This document shows positions 1 to 8,906 of a stretch of 64,000 nucleotides of DNA, piece by piece. The stretch comes from Comamonadaceae bacterium (GTDB taxonomy: Bacteria; Pseudomonadota; Gammaproteobacteria; Burkholderiales; Burkholderiaceae). The notes beneath the pieces are model-generated. The model was not told the origin of the DNA. It saw nothing but the letters and a program-made list of their open reading frames with translations, and made no database searches. Each line of letters starts with the position of its first letter. Position 1 is the stretch's first letter. The translations under genes and the position numbers were made by a program. Location: the NCBI GenBank assembly GCA_947484245.1, contig CANKOT010000001.1, positions 37,901 to 101,900 of the forward strand, given 5' to 3'.

Positions 1-491
1 TGACATTCCGACATGACCTTCACTTTTTCGCCAGCCGCAGCCAACGCATTTTGAGCAGCGCAAATGACTTTTTGTTGGCCTTTCCAGTCGGTCATTTCCA
101 ATGCTTTTTGGAAAGCCTCTACGGTGGCGGGATCTTTGGTGCCATTGGTCAAGAGGCGAACACCAGCCAAGCCCAGTTGTCGCTCGGTGGAAAGTCCTTT
201 TTTTTCTTTCGCATAAGCGGCCTCAAGGTCTTTCAACACCATGCCAGAAGCAAAAGCCGCTTTCACAGCTTCAAGCTCTTGGGCTTTTGTCTTCAAGGTT
301 GGCAGCATTTCTTTGCTTGCAGCCAACTCTTCCTCGGTAGCCTCGAACTTTTTATCTGCCTCTTCTACTTTTTGAGTAAGTTCAGCCACTTGCTCTGTTG
401 CCGCAGCGCTCGACTTCTTTTGTGTCCAGCCAAAGTAGCCCGCACCAGCAGTAGAGATGGCGAGCAATATGATGGCGATAAGTTTGATCAT
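1..491 (-). CDS. Membrane-anchored coiled-coil protein, 3' end cut by window edge
   Basis: Reading leftward from the ATG at 491 there is an open frame to the window edge (163 codons, no stop reached). It opens with a short hydrophobic segment (residues 3-21, IAIILLAISTAGAGYF), either an uncleaved anchor or a signal peptide. A long charged, heptad-like stretch follows (about residues 28-75, rich in E, K, A), which looks like a coiled coil. The rest is soluble-looking and ends within the window at a single Cys. I do not recognise the family. It lies downstream of a lipoprotein gene on the same strand, with 64 bp between them, and has no visible link to flagella. Confidence 0.7.
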   Translation of the reverse strand, partial: MIKLIAIILLAISTAGAGYFGWTQKKSSAAATEQVAELTQKVEEADKKFEATEEELAASKEMLPTLKTKAQELEAVKAAFASGMVLKDLEAAYAKEKKGLSTERQLGLAGVRLLTNGTKDPATVEAFQKALEMTDWKGQQKVICAAQNALAAAGEKVKVMSEC

Positions 492-555
492 GGTCTATTC
501 CAGAATGTAATTTCCGTGCTTAGACAGATTCGTCAGAAAGCTTGAAAACTTGAAT

Positions 556-1476
556 TTATCGATCGGCTTTGAAACTGATTCCTCGGCCGTCGGAAGTGAT
601 GCCTACTAAATAGAGGCGTAGTGTTTTGCCAGCAACTGGGCTAGTCGTGATAAAAGCTGCGCCGGTTAAATCTTTATTTCCTAAATTATTTTGAGTGCAA
701 GCATTGGCGGCTGGAATGCTTACCGACACTTTGTAAAGATTCGTGCCGTCAAAGTTAGGCTTTATGTCACCCTTAGTGAGTTGACAATCGCCCCAAAAGA
801 ACATGTAACTGCTGAGTGCCCCTGTCGATGATATGCTGATCGAGTAGGCCTCATTGGAACCATTGCTGTAGGACAAGACGCCCAGCCAATTTCCTTGAAC
901 TGTACTCAGTGTTGCAGCTGTGTTGTAAATGTAGCTTGTTGGAAATTTGAGCTCTAAGTCTTTTATTTCCAGTGCATTGTCCAAGTTGATCAATGGAAAA
1001 TTAAGCGAGGCATTCATTTTTCCGGAGCTGATGCTATTTAAGGTCCCAGTGCCGGTTCGAATAAAAGGTGCGAAATAGCGTTGGTAATTGACTTGAGCCA
1101 AAGAGGCTGATGCTTTGCCTGTGATTTGCCCAGTACCGCTGTAAATGTCAGGGTTGGCGTCGTCGTAGTGCAAGGCATAAAACTTGGTGACGCCTCCAGA
1201 CTCGGGCTCTGTTGGCAGCAAGATTGTGACAAAGTCTTTTGGCAATTTGTCCAATTTGCCAGCCAAAGTGCCAACATAGGCACCTGCCGTGATGAGTGAG
1301 GCCGGTGGTACTTCGGGTGTTGCGGCAGGTGGGTTGCCGCTGTTGGCATCAGATCCGCCCCCACCCCCGCAGGCCGAAATGCCGACTGCCAAAAGGCAAG
1401 CCAAAATAGAAGCCACGACAGGCCTCGTGCAGAAACTCAAGTTTTGAGTGTCGTTGGTGTGTGTGCAGTTGTTCAT
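556..1476 (-). CDS. Putative secreted lipoprotein, 306 aa
   Basis: The N-terminus has a hydrophobic core and a lipobox ending ISAC at Cys36, followed by a five-glycine run and a Ser/Pro-rich linker. This is the pattern of an outer-membrane or periplasmic lipoprotein. The remaining roughly 260 residues are rich in Gly, Ser, Thr and Asn with alternating hydrophobics, suggesting a beta-rich fold. No catalytic motif or family was recognised. It is divergent from the adhesin-E-like gene beginning at 1523, so the 46 bp between them should hold both promoters. Export is well supported; function is unknown. Confidence 0.75.
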   Translation of the reverse strand: MNNCTHTNDTQNLSFCTRPVVASILACLLAVGISACGGGGGSDANSGNPPAATPEVPPASLITAGAYVGTLAGKLDKLPKDFVTILLPTEPESGGVTKFYALHYDDANPDIYSGTGQITGKASASLAQVNYQRYFAPFIRTGTGTLNSISSGKMNASLNFPLINLDNALEIKDLELKFPTSYIYNTAATLSTVQGNWLGVLSYSNGSNEAYSISISSTGALSSYMFFWGDCQLTKGDIKPNFDGTNLYKVSVSIPAANACTQNNLGNKDLTGAAFITTSPVAGKTLRLYLVGITSDGRGISFKADR

Positions 1477-1522
1477 GGCTTGGCTCTTTTCAAGATCAGT
1501 GCGCTACTTTATAGTAGGGCGC

Positions 1523-1978
1523 ATGAATACCAAACACCATCTTGTTAAAAATACGGCCCCCCCACCAGGATTGGGTGCTGTTTTGAGTGTTGGCTTGGCG
1601 CTTGTTGCCAGTTTGCTTGTTCTTTGGGCGCCACTTTCCGCTCAGGCCGAATGGAAAAAAATAACTACTACCGATTCCGGCATTATTTATGTCGATGACG
1701 GCACCATCAAACGCAATGGCCCCATTCGATCGTTTTGGAGCTTGCTCGATTACAGAACACCCCAAAAAGCGCAAAGAGGTGCTTTCTTTGTGTCCACACG
1801 CACGCACATGGAAATGGATTGCCGCAAAGAAATGGTTCATATTTTGCAGTTTTCTATGCACAGCGGCCCCATGCTCACGGGTGAAATTGTCGACTCGCAG
1901 GGTGTGATGCGCGAATGGCAAACCATTCCCCCCGACACGCCCTTGGTGGCACTTTACAAATTCATTTGCGGCAAATAA
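1523..1978 (+). CDS. Surface-adhesin-E-like secreted protein, 151 aa
   Basis: I chose the ATG at 1523 because it gives a signal peptide (hydrophobic segment to residue 40, cleavage near AQA-EW) and does not overlap the divergent lipoprotein gene; an upstream start at 1448 would. The mature part has the layout known from the surface-adhesin E family: a YVDDGTIKR stretch, a central WSLLDYRTPQ segment, MDCRKE, then EWQTIPPDTP, with two Cys (in MDCR and near the C-terminus, FICGK) that could form a disulfide. Such proteins are secreted or periplasmic in beta- and gammaproteobacteria and their roles are poorly known. The family assignment rests on pattern memory only. Confidence 0.7.
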   Translation: MNTKHHLVKNTAPPPGLGAVLSVGLALVASLLVLWAPLSAQAEWKKITTTDSGIIYVDDGTIKRNGPIRSFWSLLDYRTPQKAQRGAFFVSTRTHMEMDCRKEMVHILQFSMHSGPMLTGEIVDSQGVMREWQTIPPDTPLVALYKFICGK

Positions 1979-1992
1979 GCCCTTCAAACCAT

Positions 1993-2712
1993 TCATGGCC
2001 GCACCCATCCGGCCTGAAGCCAGTGTCTGTAGTTGGCTGAAAAATTCCAAGCAAAATTCTGCACCGATACGCCAGTTGGAAAAACGTCTTGCGTTAAGTG
2101 ATCCAGCCAGGGGCTTTGCGCATCCAATTGCGTGAGCCAGTGTTGATCGTGCCAATCGGGGTGCCGAACAGGCAAAGCACTTTCGAGCGCGATGGGCCGT
2201 GTGCATGGCCCAGACATTCGATCATGCAAGCTGCCCCATTCTCTGCCTTTGAGTTGCACCTTGAGTTGTTTGAGCCGGCGCTCTATTAGCTGCCAGTCGG
2301 TGGCCAATTTTTGAAATCGCAATTGGCCCAAAACATTGTCAAAAAATACACAGGCCTTGGGGTGTGCCGAAAGCAATGCATGAAGGTCTTGCAAGGCATC
2401 GCGAGTGTGGCAATGAAGCGCTGTGCCACTGGCTTGAAGTGTTTTGCCATGGCGCCATTTAAACAACATGGCTGCCCTAGGGTCGATGTCAAAAGTGTCG
2501 ACCCTGGCAAATTTCTGAAGCCATTGGCTCGACATCATCCAGCCCGCACTGGCACCAATGAGCAGCAGGCTGGGTTGGCCTGCCGTATTGCTAGTTTTGA
2601 ATGCTTGCGCATCAGACAGCAACCAATTTTCAATGGCTTGTGAAGTGGGTGCCCAACGTGCGTGAGAACGCCACGCCAACCAGTGCCAAGCCAAGCCACC
2701 CGTGAGGTTCAT
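1993..2712 (-). CDS. Methyltransferase-like protein at the end of the fliE-fliJ operon
   Basis: 239 aa. Residues about 48-78 carry a glycine-containing hydrophobic strand (LLLIGASAGW) followed some 20 residues later by an acidic strand end (FDIDP). This resembles motifs I and II of class I S-adenosylmethionine methyltransferases, and a later VFFDNVLGQL segment could be motif IV. Its start overlaps the fliJ stop by 4 bp (ATGA), so it is translationally coupled to the export-ATPase genes and is the last gene of the operon. No substrate can be read from the sequence. A flagellar protein substrate is a guess from position; a non-catalytic Rossmann protein is possible. Confidence 0.65.
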   Translation of the reverse strand: MNLTGGLAWHWLAWRSHARWAPTSQAIENWLLSDAQAFKTSNTAGQPSLLLIGASAGWMMSSQWLQKFARVDTFDIDPRAAMLFKWRHGKTLQASGTALHCHTRDALQDLHALLSAHPKACVFFDNVLGQLRFQKLATDWQLIERRLKQLKVQLKGREWGSLHDRMSGPCTRPIALESALPVRHPDWHDQHWLTQLDAQSPWLDHLTQDVFPTGVSVQNFAWNFSANYRHWLQAGWVRP

Positions 2713-3167
2713 GCTTGTGGCTTGAGGTTGAACTGCATCACACCCAAAGCGTCCATGCGGCGTTGGTCTTTTTTATTCTCTTCACGTTGAACAGCCATGG
2801 CATTTTGATCGGCCAATGTTTGCATTTTGATGCGCTCGCGCTCTTGCACAATCAACTGCTCTTTGATACCGATGATGGCGTTTTCGGTGTACAGAATGTC
2901 GGTTTTGACGCGCTGCATCAAGCTTAAAAGTTGTGACATGAACTGACGTTGGTTCATGGCTTCCCGCATACCCACGCTTTGGGCATCAGACTGGGTGAGG
3001 CCATCGCGGTATTCGTCGTACATTTTTTGAATACGCTGTTCACTGGTTTGAAGGCTTTGCAGACGTTGGCGCGCCAGCATCATTTCATTTTGAATGAGCG
3101 CAATTTTATCTTCGGCTTTTTGCGCCAAGATGGTCCAGCAGGGGCGAGCTACTACTGTGTCGTTCAT
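2709..3167 (-). CDS. fliJ: FliJ, flagellar export chaperone/ATPase stalk
   Basis: 152 aa, almost entirely predicted helix with long charged heptads (for example LIQNEMMLARQRLQSLQ). This is the antiparallel coiled coil of FliJ, which sits in the FliI hexamer like the gamma subunit of F1 ATPase and links it to FlhA. Identity rests on the fold pattern, normal length and position directly behind fliI. It overlaps the fliI stop by 4 bp and the following methyltransferase-like gene by 4 bp. Confidence 0.9.
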   Translation of the reverse strand: MNDTVVARPCWTILAQKAEDKIALIQNEMMLARQRLQSLQTSEQRIQKMYDEYRDGLTQSDAQSVGMREAMNQRQFMSQLLSLMQRVKTDILYTENAIIGIKEQLIVQERERIKMQTLADQNAMAVQREENKKDQRRMDALGVMQFNLKPQA

Positions 3168-4516
3168 GTCAGAGCCGCCATCATGTTGCGAATGTCTTCG
3201 CGTGTACTGGCCTCGTCTTTGCCTTCGTGCATGTCTTGGCGCAAATACTGCTCCATCGATTCACGCAATCGAATGGCTTCATCCAAGGTGGGGTTGCTGC
3301 CTACTTCGTAAGCGCCCACTTGAATCAGGTCCATGTTTTGTTGGTACAAAGACCACAGGCGTCTGAACTTGTTGGCCATTTTCAAATCTTCTGGCGATAG
3401 CAAACTTTGCATCACCCTGGAAATAGAGCCATTCAAATCGATGGCGGGGTAGTGTGCGGCATCGGCCAATTTGCGCGACAGCATTACCTGGCCGTCCAAG
3501 GAAGCGCGGGCGATGTCCACAATGGGATCGTTGGCATCGTCGCCCTCAGCCAACACCGTGTAGATGGCGGTAATAGAGCCGTGACCATGCCGACCTACAC
3601 CTGCTCGCTCAATCAAATTGGGTAGCAAGGCAAACACCGATGGCGGGTAGCCTTTGGCTGTGGGCGGCTCGCCAATGGCCAAACCAATTTCGCGCTGGGC
3701 ATGGGCTACGCGCGTGAGGCTGTCGACCAACATCAAGACATTCAAGCCTTGATCGCGAAAATACTCAGCAATCACATGGGTCATGTGCGCCGCCTTCAAG
3801 CGAAGCACGGGCGATACGTTGGCCGGTGCTGCCACCACCACCGATTTGGCCAAACCCTCTTCACCCAAAGATTCTTGAATAAAGGCCTGCACTTCGCGGC
3901 CTCGTTCGCCCACCAAACCAATGACCACCACATCGGCTTTGGTAAATCGGGTCATCATGCCCAGTAGCACACTCTTGCCTACGCCAGAGCCTGCTACCAA
4001 GCCTACGCGCTGGCCGCGCCCCAGTGTCAATAAGCCGTTGATGGCTTTCACACCCACATCTAGCACGCTGTCGATGGGGCCGCGCTCCATGGGGTTGATG
4101 GGCAAGCCCAGCAAGCTCAGGCGTGCTTTGCATGCAGGTTTGGGTTTGCCATCCAAGGGCTCGCCGCGACCATCAATCACGCGGCCTAAAAGTTCGGGGC
4201 CTAAGCAGGCAGTACCCAAGTCATAGGCCATGCGCACCGACGCACCAGGGCCAATGCCCACGGGTTCAGTGAGTGGCATGAGGTACAAGGTCTTGTCGTT
4301 GAAGCCAACTACTTCGGCTTCAATGCGGTGGCCATCTTGACCAATTACTTCGCAACTAGAGCCTACAGGCGCCATGATGCCGCGCGCTTCCATGCGCAGG
4401 CCCACCAAGCGCACCAAGGTGCCACAACGCTCGGGACTCGAGGCCCGTGCCATCGACATGCTGCGAGCAACTTCAGCTGCAAAGTTAGTCATGCGTTGGT
4501 CCTGCGTTGTCTTCAT
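3164..4516 (-). CDS. fliI: FliI, flagellum-specific export ATPase
   Basis: 450 aa, the usual length. It is the hexameric cytoplasmic ATPase of the flagellar type III secretion system, which helps unload substrates at the export gate. The Walker A motif AGSGVGKS is at residues 175-182, followed by LVGERGREV, the Walker B strand LMLVDSLTR, and the PSVFALLPNLIERAG segment typical of F/V/type III ATPases. The start overlaps the end of fliH by 32 bp. An in-frame ATG eight codons later (4492) is an alternative start. Confidence 0.97.
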   Translation of the reverse strand: MKTTQDQRMTNFAAEVARSMSMARASSPERCGTLVRLVGLRMEARGIMAPVGSSCEVIGQDGHRIEAEVVGFNDKTLYLMPLTEPVGIGPGASVRMAYDLGTACLGPELLGRVIDGRGEPLDGKPKPACKARLSLLGLPINPMERGPIDSVLDVGVKAINGLLTLGRGQRVGLVAGSGVGKSVLLGMMTRFTKADVVVIGLVGERGREVQAFIQESLGEEGLAKSVVVAAPANVSPVLRLKAAHMTHVIAEYFRDQGLNVLMLVDSLTRVAHAQREIGLAIGEPPTAKGYPPSVFALLPNLIERAGVGRHGHGSITAIYTVLAEGDDANDPIVDIARASLDGQVMLSRKLADAAHYPAIDLNGSISRVMQSLLSPEDLKMANKFRRLWSLYQQNMDLIQVGAYEVGSNPTLDEAIRLRESMEQYLRQDMHEGKDEASTREDIRNMMAALT

Positions 4517-5528
4517 CTGCCTTGGGGCTTATTTCGGGCAAGTCCAAGTCAGGCAAATCTAGAGACGATAAATCTAAGGGCTCTGCTGTATCAAACCTAG
4601 AGCCGGCATTGCGCGGTAGGGCATCTTCTACGGTTTCGGCTTTGCCTCTGCGAGCGGCTAAGCGCTCGGGTTGGAAGGCTGTTTGCGCTTGCCAGGGCTT
4701 GGGGTTTTCCAACAAGGCATGTGCCAAAGTTTCAAGGCGATGTTCAATGAGATCGCTTACAACGGCATCGTCTGCGCGTACGCGCACACTGCCTGGCAGC
4801 AAATGAGCGTCTGCCACCAAGCGCCACTGATGTGTTTTTTCGCCAGGCGCAGCTTTGTGGTTTTGCAACACAGCCATGTCATTGGGGTTGAGCTCAACCA
4901 CCACACTGGCGGCCGATTGAACATCCAGGGTTTCAATGCAGCGGTCAATCATGGTTTGAATGGCATTGGCAGAAATACTCAACTCAGTGAGGGTGAGTTG
5001 TTCGGCCAAATGCAAAGCCAAGCGCTTTAAAGGTTCGTTCCAAGCAGCAGGGTTCTCCTGCAAAGCTGCAACGCCTTGCTCAATGTTGACCAAGAGTTGG
5101 TTTGCTTTGTCGGCCAAGGCCGCCAAGCTGTCAGCCTGGGCTTGTTCAGCTTCTTGCACGGCAGCTTCTTGCTGCAGTTTTTTACCTTCGAGTACGCCGC
5201 GCTCGTAGGCTTCTTTTTTAATTTGTTCTAGGGTTTCGGCATCCATCCCAGAAAGCGCCGCTTCTGCGGATGAATCGGCATCTTCGTGGTTTTTGTCCAC
5301 CACGTCTGTGATGGTGAGATCCTCGGCTTCTTGCGCAATTTTGCCAGCGGCCAGTTGTTCTTCAACCGTCCACAAGGAGAAATGTGCAGATTTGCCCTGC
5401 AAATATTTTTCTTGTACAAATCCTGCGTTTTGCAACTCAACGGGTTTGAGGGGCTTGAGGGGTTGCCACACAGGCGCACCCTTTGGCAAACCCAATTTGG
5501 CTGTTGAGCCAGATGAAGCGTTATACAA
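4485..5528 (-). CDS. fliH: FliH, export ATPase regulator
   Basis: 347 aa, longer than the roughly 230 aa of enteric FliH because of an extended N-terminal part and a Pro/Asp-rich C-terminal tail (final residues DLPDLDLPEISPKADEDN). FliH dimerises, binds and restrains FliI and anchors it to the C-ring. The middle has a long Glu/Gln/Ala-rich helix (residues about 100-150) and a C-terminal domain with LALHLAEQLTLTEL and a VVELNPND strand, as in FliH/YscL proteins. It overlaps fliG by 8 bp and fliI by 32 bp. Confidence 0.9.
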   Translation of the reverse strand: MYNASSGSTAKLGLPKGAPVWQPLKPLKPVELQNAGFVQEKYLQGKSAHFSLWTVEEQLAAGKIAQEAEDLTITDVVDKNHEDADSSAEAALSGMDAETLEQIKKEAYERGVLEGKKLQQEAAVQEAEQAQADSLAALADKANQLLVNIEQGVAALQENPAAWNEPLKRLALHLAEQLTLTELSISANAIQTMIDRCIETLDVQSAASVVVELNPNDMAVLQNHKAAPGEKTHQWRLVADAHLLPGSVRVRADDAVVSDLIEHRLETLAHALLENPKPWQAQTAFQPERLAARRGKAETVEDALPRNAGSRFDTAEPLDLSSLDLPDLDLPEISPKADEDNAGPTHD

Positions 5529-6582
5529 AGTCGCCTCCGCCTAAGACCAACTCACCAGAGTCAGACAACTTGCGGGCAGAGCGCATGATTTGTTTCTGTG
5601 CTTCTTCCACATCCGACAAGCGCATAAGGCCTTTGGCATCCATCTCGTCTTTGAACATACCGCGCGCACGCTCGGACATGTTGTCGAAGAAACGTGCTTT
5701 GACGTCTTCGCTGGCGCCTTTCATGGCAATCATCAGCTGGTTGTTGTCCACCGCACGCATGAGCACCTGAATGCCTTTGTTGTCCACGGCGCTGAGGTTT
5801 TCGAACGTAAACATATTGTCTTGAATGCGCATCATCAAGTCGGCGTCGATGCTCTCCAAGCCCTTCATGATGGACGCTTCCAAAGCGGTCTTCGTGGAGT
5901 TCATGATTTGTGCAGCTGCCTTGATACCGCCGAAGCTGGAAGACTTCGAGCTGGTGTTGTTGGTGAACTGCAGCTTCATAATAGACTCAAGCTCTTGCAT
6001 GGCCGATGGCTGCACAGTTTCTAAGCTGGCCACACGCTGAATAATTTCTGGGCGAGTTTCGTCGGGTAAGAAGTTCAGCACGTCGGCTGCCACTTGGTGG
6101 TCTAGCACGGACAAAATAATGGCCGTCACCTGCGGGTGCTCGGTTTTGATCATGTCGGCAATAGCGCGAGCATCCATCCACTGCAAAATTTCGAGGCCTT
6201 TGGTGCTTTGGCCTGGCAAAATGCGGCCCAACACAGAGGCTGCCTTGTCTTCGCCCAAAGCGCGCTTGAACACTTTTTCGACATAGTCGGTGGTGCCCAA
6301 ACCCAAGCTCGATTGCTTTTTGATGGTAGATACAAAATCGTCCAAGATTTCGTTCACGGCTTCTTGCGAGACATCAGACACCGCCACCATGGCGCCGCCC
6401 AAAGCCTGTACTTCGCCGGGATTCAAAAACTTAATAATCTCTGATGCTTGTTGTTCACCCAGCAACAGCATCAATACGGCTGCACGTTGTGCGCCACTGA
6501 TGTTGGTCATCTCGATGCGCAGTTTTTCTGCAGCCTCGATGTCCGCTGGGTTTTTGCTAATTTCTTTTTCGGCCATGGTCAA
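5521..6582 (-). CDS. fliG: FliG, flagellar motor switch protein
   Basis: 353 aa. FliG is the C-ring subunit that contacts the MS-ring and the stator and generates torque. The N-terminal domain (AAVLMLLLGEQQASEIIKFL), the EHPQ-containing middle domain (TEHPQVTAIILSVLDHQVAADVL) and the C-terminal charged torque helix (VKARFFDNMSERA, residues about 292-304) are all present. It lies 3 bp downstream of fliF and overlaps fliH, as expected for the MS-ring/C-ring unit. An N-terminal extension of about 25 residues precedes the first conserved helix. Confidence 0.96.
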   Translation of the reverse strand: MTMAEKEISKNPADIEAAEKLRIEMTNISGAQRAAVLMLLLGEQQASEIIKFLNPGEVQALGGAMVAVSDVSQEAVNEILDDFVSTIKKQSSLGLGTTDYVEKVFKRALGEDKAASVLGRILPGQSTKGLEILQWMDARAIADMIKTEHPQVTAIILSVLDHQVAADVLNFLPDETRPEIIQRVASLETVQPSAMQELESIMKLQFTNNTSSKSSSFGGIKAAAQIMNSTKTALEASIMKGLESIDADLMMRIQDNMFTFENLSAVDNKGIQVLMRAVDNNQLMIAMKGASEDVKARFFDNMSERARGMFKDEMDAKGLMRLSDVEEAQKQIMRSARKLSDSGELVLGGGDFV

Positions 6583-6585
6583 TCC

Positions 6586-8475
6586 TTAGGCTAACTTGAT
6601 CATCTTCTTCAGCACACTGGCCACACGCGAGGTGTCTTCCGCCACAATCATGCGCACCAGCGCAACCTTGTCGTCGTAAGTATTGGCCGTGTCCAACATC
6701 TCCATAGAGATACTCGATTTCTTGGGCTTGAGTTTGGCCTTGATTTCTTCCAAGGTTTCGCCTTCGCCCAACTGGATGGCATTCATATCTTCTGGTGACA
6801 ACTCGCCATCGCCCAGTGCAACCCTCTCGGCTGCCAACAATGCGGCTGCTGCTTCTGCTTCCAACTCGGCTGGCGTTTTGAGCAAGCCCAACATACGCAA
6901 GACCGCAGGGCGAATAACCATCATGATAAATGCCAGGAACATCACACCCAACAAACCACTCTTAATGTAGGTTTGCATGGATTCATCTTTGTACCAAGGA
7001 ATGCTCAAGTCGTAAACAGTTCCTGGTTCAAACTTGGCCTGAACCACCGTGACCACGTCACCGCGTTTTTCATCGTAGCCCACGACGCCACGCACCAAAT
7101 TTTGCATGCGGGTTAATTCTTCTTCGGTATAGGGGTTGGGCTTTGAGTCGGTGACTTCGCCTTTTTCATTCTTGGTGGTGGTAGGTGCACGTTCATTGAT
7201 CAAGACAGCCACACTCAAACGGTCGACGGTGCCTGTTGCGTTCTTTACATGGCGAACAGACCTGTCCAACTCGTAGTTGCGTGTACTGCGTGCGGTTGTG
7301 CTGTTGGTGGTACCACCAGAACCTGCAGGCGTTGATGCTGCAGAGTTGGTGGTTGCCGAAGGTGCTGGCGGTGGTGTATTGGACAATGTGCCAGGAATGC
7401 CTTCGGCTTCTGCGGCACCGCTTTTGTCTTCACTCAGGGCTTCCGAACGGGTTTTGGGTCCTTTGTCGCGGGTGTCAAAATCTTCGGTGGTGACTTCGGT
7501 TTGCGTAAAGTCCAGCGCCATGTTGACCTGTGAGCGCACGTTGTTGTCGCCCACAATGGGGGACAAGATTTGCATCACGCGTTGGCGATACACATCTTCC
7601 ATTTTTTGCTTGTGATTGCTTTGTGCCGAGGTCAAACCCAAGGCTGCAGCATTGCTAGAGTCGGTAATGAGTTTGCCTTGATTGTCCACCACGGCCACGT
7701 TTTCGGGGGTCATGAGGGGCACACTGGAGGCCACCAAATGAACCAATGCCTGCACTTGGTTTTGTGACACAGAGCGGCCGGAATGAGGCGTGATGATGAC
7801 CGAGGCTTTGGGCGGTGTGCGGTCGCGCACAAACACCGATTGCTTGGGCATGGCCAAGTGCACACGCGCTTGTTGAATGGAGTCAATTTGCATGATGGTG
7901 CGTGCCAACTCTTGCTCCATGGCTGCTGTGTAGCGCACTTGCTCCATGAACTGGCTGGTGGTCATGGCCGATTGGTCTTTGAGAGAGTCAATGCCCATGT
8001 TGCCTGTTTTGGGCAAGCCTTTCGAGGCCAAGAAAATACGTGCTTCGTGGTACTTGTTGGAAGGCACCGTGATTTGACCGGTAGAGGGATCGAGCACAGG
8101 CTTGAATTCGCTGGTCCGCAAAGCTTCTATGGCCGTTTGCTGATCGGCTTCGCTCATGTTCAACATGAGGGGGCGATAGCTGGGCATGTTGATCAGTACA
8201 TACAAGAGTGCAAACAACAAAATAGCCAAAGCCATCAAGATGAGGGGCATGGCTTTTTTGACGCTGGGCTGTTGCAGCATTTGTTGCACAGAGGCCAAGG
8301 GGCCGCTTGCGCCGCCATAATTGTTGCCGTTGGCTTGTTGCACATCCATGCCGGGCGTGAAGGTTGCCAGCGCACCGCCCGCGTTTGAGCCTGAGCCGCC
8401 AGTGGTGGCAAGTGCAGTGCTGTTCGAGCCACCCGTGGCCAAGGCCGGGGTGAATGAAGCTGTTGTAGTGGCCAT
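6586..8475 (-). CDS. fliF: FliF, MS-ring protein
   Basis: 629 aa. FliF forms the inner-membrane MS-ring around the export gate. The first membrane helix is at about 76-97, preceded by an unusually long Gly/Ser/Thr-rich cytoplasmic N-tail of about 70 residues. Ring-building motifs follow (GFKPVLDP-type segment, ARVHLAMP with SVFVRDRTPPKASV), then a Ser/Thr/Pro-rich linker, a second membrane helix near residue 500 and a short C-tail ending DTSRVASVLKKMIK that should bind FliG. It is the second gene after fliE. Confidence 0.96.
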   Translation of the reverse strand: MATTTASFTPALATGGSNSTALATTGGSGSNAGGALATFTPGMDVQQANGNNYGGASGPLASVQQMLQQPSVKKAMPLILMALAILLFALLYVLINMPSYRPLMLNMSEADQQTAIEALRTSEFKPVLDPSTGQITVPSNKYHEARIFLASKGLPKTGNMGIDSLKDQSAMTTSQFMEQVRYTAAMEQELARTIMQIDSIQQARVHLAMPKQSVFVRDRTPPKASVIITPHSGRSVSQNQVQALVHLVASSVPLMTPENVAVVDNQGKLITDSSNAAALGLTSAQSNHKQKMEDVYRQRVMQILSPIVGDNNVRSQVNMALDFTQTEVTTEDFDTRDKGPKTRSEALSEDKSGAAEAEGIPGTLSNTPPPAPSATTNSAASTPAGSGGTTNSTTARSTRNYELDRSVRHVKNATGTVDRLSVAVLINERAPTTTKNEKGEVTDSKPNPYTEEELTRMQNLVRGVVGYDEKRGDVVTVVQAKFEPGTVYDLSIPWYKDESMQTYIKSGLLGVMFLAFIMMVIRPAVLRMLGLLKTPAELEAEAAAALLAAERVALGDGELSPEDMNAIQLGEGETLEEIKAKLKPKKSSISMEMLDTANTYDDKVALVRMIVAEDTSRVASVLKKMIKLA

Positions 8476-8525
8476 GTTTGAAATCTCTCAGTCGTATCTT
8501 TTAAATTAGCTACTCGAAATGAGCC

Positions 8526-8897
8526 TTAAACAGGCATGTTCAAAATGTCTTCGTAGGCCTTGAGCACCTTGTTGCGCACTTGCAAAGTGGCCTCAAAGCT
8601 CAAAGATGACTTTTGCATGCTCAGCACCACATCGGTAAGCGGTACGCCTTCACCGCGCTCATAAGAGGAGGCCATCTTGGAGGCATGCATTTGGTTTTCG
8701 TTCACCTTGTTGACTGTTTGGCGAACTAAATCACTAAAGCCAGAAGGACCTTCTGTGCTTTTGGAGCCACTCAGGCCGTTGAGGTTGCCAACTTTGTTGC
8801 CTTCATCGTCCATGCCGCCAGCAGCTTGACTTTGATAAGAGCGAAGCGTTTGCAACATCGATTGAATGTTGCCTTGGGAGTTAATTTTTTCCATCAT
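8526..8897 (-). CDS. fliE: FliE, MS-ring/rod adaptor
   Basis: 123 aa. FliE joins the MS-ring to the proximal rod and is among the first proteins exported. The C-terminal half carries the family pattern: GFSDLVRQTVNKVN, SYERGEGVPLTDVVLSMQKSSLSFEATLQVRNKVLKAYEDIL-type helices (quoted in part), ending NMPV. It starts 9 bp after the end of the FlrC-like gene, so it should be transcribed from the sigma54 promoter at 10442-10457. Confidence 0.94.
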   Translation of the reverse strand: MMEKINSQGNIQSMLQTLRSYQSQAAGGMDDEGNKVGNLNGLSGSKSTEGPSGFSDLVRQTVNKVNENQMHASKMASSYERGEGVPLTDVVLSMQKSSLSFEATLQVRNKVLKAYEDILNMPV

Positions 8898-8906
8898 GTG
8901 TTCCCC

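Noticed and set aside
1496..2206. 236-aa open frame on the minus strand
   Set aside because: It is antisense to the adhesin-E-like gene and overlaps the methyltransferase-like gene in another frame; it has no signal peptide or known motif.
7783..8388. 201-aa open frame on the plus strand opposite fliF
   Set aside because: Antisense shadow of fliF, His/Gly-rich as expected from reverse reading; no independent support.
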